Source of the DNA: Rhodoglobus sp.
GTDB taxonomy: Bacteria > Actinomycetota > Actinomycetes > Actinomycetales > Microbacteriaceae
DNA: 56,903 bases
Reading direction: 5' to 3'
NCBI GenBank assembly: GCA_025464445.1
Contig: JAODLY010000039.1
Coordinates: 1-56,903, forward strand
The notes beneath the pieces are model-generated. The model did not search any database and was not told the DNA's origin. It saw only the letters and a list, made by a program, of their open reading frames with translations. A program made the position numbers and the translations under genes. Positions 50,867-56,903 of this stretch are shown here, piece by piece (the stretch's first letter is position 1; each line of letters starts with the position of its first letter).

Positions 50867-53518
50867 ATGGGGACAAAAACTCACACGAAGTCGACTAATG
50901 CTTGGGCGCGATTTTGGGCAGTTGATTTGCATGTCCACACACCAGGGTCTGATGACGCCAAGGACACTGACTTCGGGTCGCCTGGAGACATCGTAAAAGC
51001 AGCAATTGACGCGGGCCTTGACGCTATCGCTGTGACCGACCACAACACTGCGGCGTGGGTCGAGCGGATGCACAGAGCGGCCGATGGCACCGATCTGATT
51101 GTTCTGCCTGGTTTCGAGCTCAGTACTCCACAAGGGCATCTACTAGGAGTCTGGGAAGAGGGCACATCTGCCGCTGTTCTCGAAGACGTCCTTATCCTTG
51201 TGGGCATTACGCGCCCCAAGTTCGGGAAGCTTGACGCTCTCACATCGAAGAGTATGAGCGAATGCGCAAAAGAGATCATGGATGCAGGCGGATTGGCCAT
51301 CGCCGCTCACGTCGACAAAGAGAAGGGGATCCTTACCCAGCCTGTACAGACACACGTCAATCAGATGCTCGCTGATCTCAACATCTCGGCATTCGAGTAC
51401 GTATGGGATGAAACCCCCGAAAAGATCGCAGCAAAGCTTGACGGTGCCCGTAACCCAGCGCTCGTTCAAAGTTCGGATGCATACGATGCAGCCCTGAGTC
51501 GACACTCTGTTACAGCCATTGGGATCCGGCGAACCTGGATCAAGGCGTCTCGCCCTGATCTTTGTGGTCTCGAATATGCCTTAGACGATCCCGACTTGCG
51601 TGTCACTCTCGTTGATCCGGCTACCCTTCCAGTCCATCCAACGATCGACTCAGTTTCAATTTCGGACGGGTTCTTAGCTGGGCTCGGCGTCGGTTTCAGC
51701 CCAGACCTCAATGTGCTGCTCGGCGGGACGGGCGTTGGCAAATCCTTGATTCTTGAAGCGATTCGCTTCGCGCTTGCACAGCAAGTCGATGGAGCAGTAT
51801 TCAAAACGATCTTTGAAGAAGTCGACCACCGTCTCGAACTCGCTCTCCGACCGGGCACAGACGTTGTTGTTGAGCTCTCCGCAGCAGGTGAGAGGTACCG
51901 CGTCACGCGGACATACTCGACCAAGGGTTCGTCGCCAGTCGTAGAACAGGACATGGAGGGCGATTGGGTAGGTATTGAACGCGTGCCTGAATCGCTATTG
52001 GCTATCGCCTCATTCTCTCAGGGCGAGATTTTGGAATACGCTCGAGCACCCGTTGGGCGCGTCGGACTCGTCGACGCTCACCTGGACCTGGCCTCGATTG
52101 ACGAACGAATTGCGGCTGCGGAGGGTGCTCTTCGCGAGAACGCAACAAAACTCGTGGGCGCCCGCAAACGGGTATCGGATCTTGTCGAGAAGTCTGCGAA
52201 AGTCGGCGACCTGAAGGAACGCGAGCGAGTTCTCTCAAATCTTTTCGACGCGGATCTTGTAAAGGCGCAAGGTCAGTGGACTAAAGAGCAGAGCACGATC
52301 TCGACTCTCTCGGAGCAGATCGACGATGTCGAGTTTGTTGAGCCAACGCTACCCGACACCGTCACGAGCAGCCTTACTCCGCCGCAACATAACAAGGAGT
52401 TCAAGCGGATCCAAGTTGCACGAACCGCTCTAGGAGATTCTGTCGATGCGGCTCGAAAGCTAATCAGTGAGAGCCATGAGAGCCTCAGAGCCACGGTCGC
52501 AGAAGTTCGAACTGGATTCGATGCCGAATTCAAGAAGTTCCAGTCGGAGCTAGACGAACAGGTAGAGAAGAGTGGCGGCACGTCACTTAGGGCTTTGCGT
52601 CGCGAGTTGGAAACTGTTCAGACCGATCTTGGAGCTGCATCTGCTGCTGCGGACGATCTTAAGAAAGTTGCCCAGCCTGCACTCCAAGCATTGACTGATA
52701 ATCGCGAGACCCTGCTTGGACAGCTAAAGCAGGCACGAGACGACCGACGTGTGTTGCGACGCGAGCGAGCTAAAGAGCTCAACGCTCAAACCGCGGGCTT
52801 TGTGAAGATCGACATCCCAAGTCACGGAGACACAACTGACTTCCGCGCTGCCCTCGAGGTGATCAAAGTTGGCTCCAACGTTCAAACTCGTGTACTCGAC
52901 CTAATTGCTGAGAAGATCCACCCTTATCAATTCGCGCGTGCCGTGTGGAGTGGGGACTCAACCCAGATCGGTACCCTTCCGGCTGGTGTCTCGGCAACAG
53001 ACATCTCTCGCCTTATCACAAACGTTGCGGACAAGAATCTCTCCGAGCAGCTCCTAGAGAGCCAGCTCATCGATACACCTGACGTCTTGAGTGTGAAGTT
53101 CAAGAAACCCGAAGGTGGCGACTATGTCAATATCGAGGACCTGTCGCACGGTCAGAAGTGCACAGCGATTCTGGTAATTCTGCTCGCGGACGGTGACAAC
53201 CCAGTGTTAGTGGATCAGCCCGAAGATGCGCTTCACGCTCCATGGATCGAGGAATACCTCGTGAATCGACTTCGCGACCTACGTGGCACGAGGCAATACC
53301 TATTTGCAACTCGTAGCTCCGGGCTTGTCGTGAGTGCCGATGCGGAGCAGTTGATCACTATGCGAGCCACGGCAGACAAGGGCGAGATCGAAGCAAGCGG
53401 GTCTCTCGAGCGGCATGACCTAAACAAGCTCGCTCTGCATCATCTTGAAGGCGGAAAGATTCCCTTCGGACGTAGGACTCGCAAACTACGCTCGTCAATT
53501 TCTGAAACGAGTTCTTGA
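50867..53518 (+). CDS. TrlF-like PHP-domain and SMC/RecN-type ATPase
   Basis: 883 residues. N-terminal PHP phosphoesterase domain: WAVDLHVHTPGSDDAKD (metal-binding HxH), AIAVTDHNTAAWVERM, and LVQSSDAYDAALS at its end. Residues about 270-300 carry Walker A (LNVLLGGTGVGKSLILEAIR). A long coiled coil covers about 400-640. The second ATPase half has NIEDLSHGQKCTAILVILLA (signature) and NPVLVDQPEDALHAPWIEEY (Walker B), then YLFATRSSGLVVSADAEQLI. This PHP-SMC fusion matches TrlF-family ATPases found in defence islands. The gene is visibly less GC-rich than its surroundings, suggesting transfer. Confidence 0.85.
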   Translation: MGTKTHTKSTNAWARFWAVDLHVHTPGSDDAKDTDFGSPGDIVKAAIDAGLDAIAVTDHNTAAWVERMHRAADGTDLIVLPGFELSTPQGHLLGVWEEGTSAAVLEDVLILVGITRPKFGKLDALTSKSMSECAKEIMDAGGLAIAAHVDKEKGILTQPVQTHVNQMLADLNISAFEYVWDETPEKIAAKLDGARNPALVQSSDAYDAALSRHSVTAIGIRRTWIKASRPDLCGLEYALDDPDLRVTLVDPATLPVHPTIDSVSISDGFLAGLGVGFSPDLNVLLGGTGVGKSLILEAIRFALAQQVDGAVFKTIFEEVDHRLELALRPGTDVVVELSAAGERYRVTRTYSTKGSSPVVEQDMEGDWVGIERVPESLLAIASFSQGEILEYARAPVGRVGLVDAHLDLASIDERIAAAEGALRENATKLVGARKRVSDLVEKSAKVGDLKERERVLSNLFDADLVKAQGQWTKEQSTISTLSEQIDDVEFVEPTLPDTVTSSLTPPQHNKEFKRIQVARTALGDSVDAARKLISESHESLRATVAEVRTGFDAEFKKFQSELDEQVEKSGGTSLRALRRELETVQTDLGAASAAADDLKKVAQPALQALTDNRETLLGQLKQARDDRRVLRRERAKELNAQTAGFVKIDIPSHGDTTDFRAALEVIKVGSNVQTRVLDLIAEKIHPYQFARAVWSGDSTQIGTLPAGVSATDISRLITNVADKNLSEQLLESQLIDTPDVLSVKFKKPEGGDYVNIEDLSHGQKCTAILVILLADGDNPVLVDQPEDALHAPWIEEYLVNRLRDLRGTRQYLFATRSSGLVVSADAEQLITMRATADKGEIEASGSLERHDLNKLALHHLEGGKIPFGRRTRKLRSSISETSS

Positions 53519-53543
53519 CGAATCGAAGTGCATAGTTCATAGT
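53515..53543 (+). promoter_or_regulatory. Promoter of the small gene after the TrlF-like gene
   Basis: TTGACG (53515-53520, overlapping the TrlF stop codon) and CATAGT (53538-53543) are 17 bp apart. The expected start at about 53550 is five bases from the ATG at 53555, and no ribosome binding site is present, again pointing to a leaderless transcript. Confidence 0.6.
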
Positions 53544-53554
53544 CGTCTCTCCCT

Positions 53555-53956
53555 ATGCCGCGCCTCACCCAAGATGACTACCTTCGCAATCACAACCTGC
53601 TTCGCCTAGATCAAGAAGCGAATGATTCTGCGTTGATGCACCTCACTCCTAACGACCAGTGGGATCTGTTCATGTACTACTTGCCTCATGAGCAGCGCAC
53701 TGCGGATGAACTTCACATCTCTCAATCTGATCCGTCGCTCGCTCACCGCGCCGGCCGGGCGCTAATGAAGCTTGCCGGGTTCAGAAAACGACTTTTGGAG
53801 TATCTCAAGACATCTCACCCGAAGAGTCGGAAGAAGGGTGCGCCGCACAAAGTTCGTGTTCTCAGCCAGGTCAATCCGGACATCGATCCGAAGACGATGG
53901 CGAAGATCCTGATCGAGATCGCTAGAGAGTGCGCGCGTGAGGATCGCGCATCCTGA
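53555..53956 (+). CDS. Small helical partner of the TrlF-like protein
   Basis: 133 residues, starting MPRLTQDDYLRNHNLLRLDQ. Helical throughout (HRAGRALMKLAGFRKRLLEY), with a Lys/Arg-rich stretch (SHPKSRKKGAPHKVRVLSQV). No recognised domain. It lies 37 bp downstream of the TrlF-like gene, shares its low GC and leaderless promoter style, and is enclosed by the same flanking repeats, so it probably belongs to the module. Its last bases overlap the end of the opposing HTH gene. Confidence 0.65.
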   Translation: MPRLTQDDYLRNHNLLRLDQEANDSALMHLTPNDQWDLFMYYLPHEQRTADELHISQSDPSLAHRAGRALMKLAGFRKRLLEYLKTSHPKSRKKGAPHKVRVLSQVNPDIDPKTMAKILIEIARECAREDRAS

Positions 53957-54302
53957 CACCACGTTCCTTGAGAGCGTTGTGCACTGGGTTGTCCGTCACC
54001 TCGAACTGCACCGCGATCTTGTGAATCGAGAGCCCACTCTCGTACAGCCGGGCGACCTCGTCCTTGTCTGTCTCACTCAACTTCGCCTGGTTGCCAAGTC
54101 GAATGGGGATGCCAGCTCGTCGCAGGTGATCCTTGACCGTTCCGCGGTGAATACCGAAGTGAGTGGCCAAGCTAGGTAACGACTGACCCCCGTGATATAA
54201 TGAACAAAGTTCATCAATCTGGCCTTGTGTGAGTTTTCGTACTCTGCCAGGGATGACACGAGTAGTTGACCTCACGGTCGGGGACGAAGAAGCAGCAAGC
54301 AT
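53922..54302 (-). CDS. Helix-turn-helix protein, like the tail of a recombinase
   Basis: About 126 residues from ATG 54302 (an earlier start at 54395 is possible). Two HTH units are visible: LATHFGIHRGTVKDHLRRAG and IHKIAVQFEVTDNPVHNALK, each preceded by a helix (QGQIDELCSLYHGGQSLPSL, SETDKDEVARLYESGLSIHK). This resembles the DNA-binding tail of serine recombinases, but no catalytic domain is present. Its 3' end is duplicated at 50721. It may be a remnant of the island's recombinase. Confidence 0.65.
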   Translation of the reverse strand: MLAASSSPTVRSTTRVIPGRVRKLTQGQIDELCSLYHGGQSLPSLATHFGIHRGTVKDHLRRAGIPIRLGNQAKLSETDKDEVARLYESGLSIHKIAVQFEVTDNPVHNALKERGVRMRDPHARTL

Positions 54303-54366
54303 TAGCAGTTCATCTATTTGACGAGTTGCCAAATTGTGATTGCAGTAACTTCGCAGTACCCCCACC

Positions 54367-54555
54367 AAAACGAAGAAGCCACACGACTGGAGCATTCAAC
54401 CGCCCAGTACATCGTGTGGCTTCTTCGTTTCTGCGAACCCTCGCAGCACCTTGGATGAGCAGCGGTCCCCGCCGCGGCGGTTCCGACGCATTGCGCCGAC
54501 CCTTGACGTGATCGTCCGCGTGACCGCGCAACGTGGCGGCCGTGCCGGTGGGGCA
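54367..54555. mobile_element. 189-bp palindromic element at right island end (copy 3)
   Basis: Taken as the 189 bp before the tRNA-Ala 3' copy. It starts with an inverted repeat of AAACGAAGAAGCCACACGA (54368-54386) and TCGTGTGGCTTCTTCGTTT (54412-54430), 19 bp perfect, followed by CTGCGAACCCTCGCAG and the conserved imperfect hairpin ending GTGCCGGTGGGGC (54554). The left arm sequence differs from copies 1 and 2. It is preceded by island sequence, not by a tRNA. Confidence 0.55.
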
Positions 54556-54740
54556 AAATCTCCTAGGGTCCACGCAAATGTTCAAACCCCGCTCAACCAG
54601 GCTCGGATGCCAGTGATTGAGGGGGGTCTTTCAGTTCGAAGCTCGATGCGGTCGCAAAAGATGCCGAGGAGATTCGAACCTCAGCAAGTGCGCTTTTCTA
54701 CGGTCACCGGGGCCCTAGCCGAAGAACCGCAAGGCTTCGC
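54431..54740. repeat. Right ~310-bp direct repeat of the island
   Basis: Counterpart of 36435-36743, with AAATCTCCTAGGGTCCAC at 54556-54573 identical to the tRNA-Ala 3' end. The last about 205 bases differ from the left repeat at about three positions. Direct repeats of this kind at a tRNA gene mark integration of the intervening about 18 kb. The stretch 54303-54892 contains no gene, only these repeats. Confidence 0.85.
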
Positions 54741-54757
54741 GGCGCCAACTTCGTTTG

Positions 54758-54880
54758 GCGAACCCCTCGCAGCACTTTGGATGAGCAGGGGTCCCCGCCG
54801 CACCAGTTCCGACGCGTCGCGCCTTCCCTCGACCCGAGGGTCCGCGCTGCCGCGCAACGTGGCGGCCGTGCCGGTGGGGC
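54758..54880. repeat. Further copy of the conserved hairpin half of the element
   Basis: GCGAACCCCTCGCAGCACTT through GTGCCGGTGGGGC is closer to copy 2 (36437-36557) than to copy 3, differing by a few bases and a small insertion. A small hairpin (GGCGCCAA, GTTTGGCG) precedes it, but no tRNA 3' copy follows. It ends 12 bases before the stop codon of the NAD(P)-binding protein gene. Confidence 0.75.
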
Positions 54881-54892
54881 CGTGCTCTGGAT

Positions 54893-55666
54893 TCACGACC
54901 AGTCCTGATTGAGTTCTTTCAGGTACTCGTGCCAGGTGCGATCACCCCGCTGGACGCCGTCACCCGCGAGGTTGTCTGCCCCACGGTAGGCGCGGCCAAT
55001 CGCCCCAGGGATGTGGATCGGCAGGCCGCGCCGGCGCCGCCCGCCGGTCGCGTCCGCATATGCATCGGCTAGCTGCCGGACGTTGAGAACCTCCGGTCCG
55101 GCGATATCCCCGACGCGGCCACCGGGGGCGCCGAGTGCGATCTCCGTGAGCCGGGCGGCGACCTCGTCGACCTGGACCGGTTCGAAGCGCAGGCCTCCGG
55201 GCGTCGGCAGCAGGGGGAGCTTCGCCATGCCCCGCACTATGGGCAGTAGGAATTCGTGTAGTTGCGCAGCGCGCAGCACGGTCCACGGCACACCCGATTC
55301 GGCGACCGCGCGCTCGGCCTTGGCTTTCGCGCGAAAGTAGCCTATGGGCATCCGGTCGGCTCCGGTCACGGAGATGAGGATGAGGTGCCGCACACCGGCA
55401 GCCTTCGCCGCGGTCGCGAGGTTCTTGGCTGCGATGTCGTCGCCCTTCGCCCCGCCGGCGAGGTGCAGCACGACCTCCACATCGTCGAGTGCTTCGACGA
55501 GTCCCCGCCCGGCGACGGTGTCGCCTTCGACGTGCCGGATGCCGGGCTCGACCGCGCGAGGATGCCGGGAGAGTATCCGCACATCGCGGCCCGCCTCACG
55601 TAGCATCGGCACCACACGGCTGCCGATGGTTCCGGTGCCGCCGGTCACGAGTATGGGTGCGTTCAT
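54893..55666 (-). CDS. NAD(P)-binding epimerase/NmrA-like protein
   Basis: 257 residues from ATG 55666 (AAGGA eight bases upstream; two nearby ATGs are less well placed). ILVTGGTGTIGSRVVPMLRE is the dinucleotide-binding motif; VEVVLHLAGGAKGDDIAAKN, HLILISVTGADRMPIGYFRA and VPWTVLRAAQLHEFLLPIV are typical of NmrA-like atypical SDRs. Such epimerase-type genes are regular partners of ECF41 sigma factors. An exact ECF41-type promoter precedes it on the minus strand. Confidence 0.88.
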   Translation of the reverse strand: MNAPILVTGGTGTIGSRVVPMLREAGRDVRILSRHPRAVEPGIRHVEGDTVAGRGLVEALDDVEVVLHLAGGAKGDDIAAKNLATAAKAAGVRHLILISVTGADRMPIGYFRAKAKAERAVAESGVPWTVLRAAQLHEFLLPIVRGMAKLPLLPTPGGLRFEPVQVDEVAARLTEIALGAPGGRVGDIAGPEVLNVRQLADAYADATGGRRRRGLPIHIPGAIGRAYRGADNLAGDGVQRGDRTWHEYLKELNQDWS

Positions 55667-55683
55667 TGTCATTGTCCTTTTCA

Positions 55684-55710
55684 TGTCACAACCGAGGGTG
55701 TTCCCTCGTC
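55684..55710 (+). promoter_or_regulatory. ECF41-type promoter for the sigma-factor gene
   Basis: TGTCACA (55684-55690), 16 bases, then CGTC (55707-55710). This is the published ECF41 consensus. Transcription would begin around 55717, leaving a 28-base leader with GAGGAG seven bases before the ATG at 55745. Indicates self-regulation of the sigma factor. Confidence 0.85.
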
Positions 55711-55718
55711 GACATGGT

Positions 55719-55745
55719 GACGTTCGACACCGAGGAGATGTGACA
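55719..55745 (-). promoter_or_regulatory. ECF41-type promoter for the epimerase-like gene
   Basis: Read on the minus strand: TGTCACA (55745-55739), 16 bases, CGTC (55722-55719), the same spacing as the plus-strand site. It drives the NAD(P)-binding protein gene, with a leader of about 45 bases. Its -35 region overlaps the first codon of the sigma-factor gene. Confidence 0.85.
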
Positions 55746-56617
55746 TGACCGATCCAAGAATTCTCGCCCGCCGGTTCGAGACCGAGCGGCCACGGCTCCG
55801 CGCCATCGCGACGAAGCTGCTCGGATCTGCGGACGACGCCGCCGACGCGGTGCAAGAGACCTGGCTGCGACTGCAGCACTCGGACGCCGACGGCATCGAC
55901 AACCTGGGCGCCTGGCTCACCACGGTCGTATCGCGGGTGAGCCTCGACCTCCTGCGAGCGCCACGCCGGACACGCGAGCGTTCGTGGCAGGTCGAGCCGT
56001 GGCGGGATGAGCCGATCGCGGTCTCAGCGGACCCCGCGGAACTCACCGCCCAGAGCGATCAGGTGAGCGTGGCGCTACTCATCCTCCTGGAGACGCTGAG
56101 CCCTGCGGAGCGGATCGCATTCGTGCTGCACGACATTTTCGATCAGCCGTTCGACGAGATCGCGATCGTGCTCGATCGCTCCCCGGATGCCGCGCGGCAG
56201 CTCGCCTCACGCGCGCGTCGGAGGGTTCGCGATGCAGACGAGCCGCCACGCCCGAGTCGCGAGCGGGGTCGGCGCATCGTCGAGGCGTGGCTGGCCGCGG
56301 CCCAGGACGGAAATATCGGTGCCCTCCTCGCGCTGCTCGACGACGGCGCTGTTCTCCACGCCGACTACGGCACCACAACGCATTTCGTCGAAGGCGCACG
56401 ATCCATTGCAGAGCAGGCGGTGCTGTCGGGCCGGCTGGCAGCCCATTCGGTCCCGATCCTCATCGATGGCCGGCCGGGTGTCGCAGCCGTGATGAACGCG
56501 CGCGTTGTGTCGATCATGAGTTTCGACATCGAGGGCGACCGGATCGTGGAGCTCGAGGTGCTCGCGGACCCGAAACGCCTCGAGGCTCTCGGAGTGCACG
56601 AGATCATCAACGCATAG
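55745..56617 (+). CDS. ECF41-type RNA polymerase sigma factor with SnoaL-like C-terminal domain
   Basis: 290 residues. Sigma-2 region: ETERPRLRAIATKLLGSADD and DAVQETWLRLQHSD; sigma-4 region: LETLSPAERIAFVLHDIFDQ, PFDEIAIVLDRSPDAARQLA. From about residue 175 a SnoaL-like domain follows (RIVEAWLAAAQDGNIGALLA, LDDGAVLHADYG, DGRPGVAAVMNARVVS). ECF41 factors use this domain as a built-in regulator instead of an anti-sigma factor. The divergent epimerase-like gene and the two consensus promoters agree. Confidence 0.95.
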   Translation: MTDPRILARRFETERPRLRAIATKLLGSADDAADAVQETWLRLQHSDADGIDNLGAWLTTVVSRVSLDLLRAPRRTRERSWQVEPWRDEPIAVSADPAELTAQSDQVSVALLILLETLSPAERIAFVLHDIFDQPFDEIAIVLDRSPDAARQLASRARRRVRDADEPPRPSRERGRRIVEAWLAAAQDGNIGALLALLDDGAVLHADYGTTTHFVEGARSIAEQAVLSGRLAAHSVPILIDGRPGVAAVMNARVVSIMSFDIEGDRIVELEVLADPKRLEALGVHEIINA

Positions 56618-56676
56618 GCGAAGTAGTCGACGCCAGTGGTAAATCTCCGGCGGCGAAAACCGGTCTTGTCTCAAGT

Positions 56677-56692
56677 GTTAGCATCGACTAAC
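56677..56692. promoter_or_regulatory. Small inverted repeat upstream of VOC gene
   Basis: GTTAG (56677-56681) and CTAAC (56688-56692) form a 5-bp inverted repeat with a 6-base spacer in the 111-bp gap between the sigma-factor and VOC genes. TTGACA at about 56704 follows. It could be an operator; evidence is thin. Confidence 0.3.
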
Positions 56693-56728
56693 GTAAGCGT
56701 GAGTTGACAAAGACGAAGGGAGAGCGAC

Positions 56729-56903
56729 ATGGGATACCCCGTCGCAATGTTTGAGATCACGAGCCCCGACCAGGAGCGCGCGAGCAAGTTCTACGCAAAG
56801 CTCTTCGGCTGGGGCGTCCAGTCGAGTCCCGGCATGGATGACTACGCACTTGTCGATACCGGCGCCGGCCCCGACGCGATCGGGGGTGGAATCGGCCCGG
56901 CGC
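56729..56903 (+). CDS. VOC-family protein (cut by window edge)
   Basis: Only the first 58 residues are present, from ATG 56729 (GAAGGGAGA upstream): MGYPVAMFEITSPDQERASK, then FYAKLFGWGVQSSPGMDDYA. This is the N-terminal module of glyoxalase/bleomycin-resistance-type VOC proteins. Substrate unknown. Confidence 0.85.
   Translation, partial: MGYPVAMFEITSPDQERASKFYAKLFGWGVQSSPGMDDYALVDTGAGPDAIGGGIGPA

Noticed and set aside
36370-54900. Integrase or transposase of the island
   Set aside because: Both strands were read for tyrosine-recombinase (R..HxxR..Y), serine-recombinase and DDE signatures; only an HTH protein like a recombinase tail was found.

Overview
The window is high-GC actinobacterial DNA, most like the family Microbacteriaceae. 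That placement is inferred from gene content: XPB-type helicase next to a helicase-associated protein, csp/DUF3027, DUF2530, serC beside a DtxR-family regulator, a MTES_1575-type helicase protein, DUF6114/DUF6230, and SD-led genes often starting at GTG or TTG.

Layout. 1-8957 is housekeeping and envelope: the end of an XPB helicase with its partner, a cold-shock/DUF3027 pair, serC, a DtxR-family regulator, two secreted cell-wall hydrolases (NlpC/P60 and CHAP), an HNH nuclease, and a candidate small RNA with a strong terminator. At 8989 lies tRNA-Arg(CCT), followed by a 189-bp palindromic element and a copy of the tRNA 3' end. 9421-21541 is a surface region: a 2318-residue membrane/Ig-like protein, a YVTN beta-propeller protein, and a DUF6230-DUF6114 set with a divergent TetR. 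21910-36253 holds an M23 peptidase, VOC and SDR proteins, membrane and coiled-coil proteins, a 1278-residue helicase-like protein with degenerate ATPase motifs, an aldo/keto reductase, mscL, an FmdB-type protein, a 5-formyl-THF cyclo-ligase, galU, a GNAT and a geranylgeranyl-reductase-type flavoprotein.

36296 is tRNA-Ala(CGC). From its 3' end to about 54.57 kb there is an accessory island of roughly 18 kb, bounded by ~310-bp direct repeats that contain a copy of the tRNA-Ala 3' end. No integrase is visible. The island looks like a defence island: (i) five overlapping minus-strand genes encoding two adenine methyltransferases, an unknown 200-aa protein, McrB and McrC; (ii) a zinc-ribbon protein, an EcsC-family protein, a UDG-like protein and GIY-YIG nucleases; (iii) a TrlF-like PHP/SMC ATPase with a small partner, flanked by two copies of the 3' end of an HTH gene and visibly richer in A+T.

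54893-56903 returns to chromosome-like content: an ECF41-type sigma factor divergent from an NAD(P)-binding epimerase-like protein, with matching TGTCACA-N16-CGTC promoters on both strands, then the start of a VOC protein.

The most unusual signals are the palindromic 189-bp elements placed precisely between a tRNA gene and a duplicate of that tRNA's 3' end at two different tRNAs, the hybrid methyltransferase-McrBC cassette, the swapped TrlF module, and the EcsC/UDG-like/GIY-YIG cluster.
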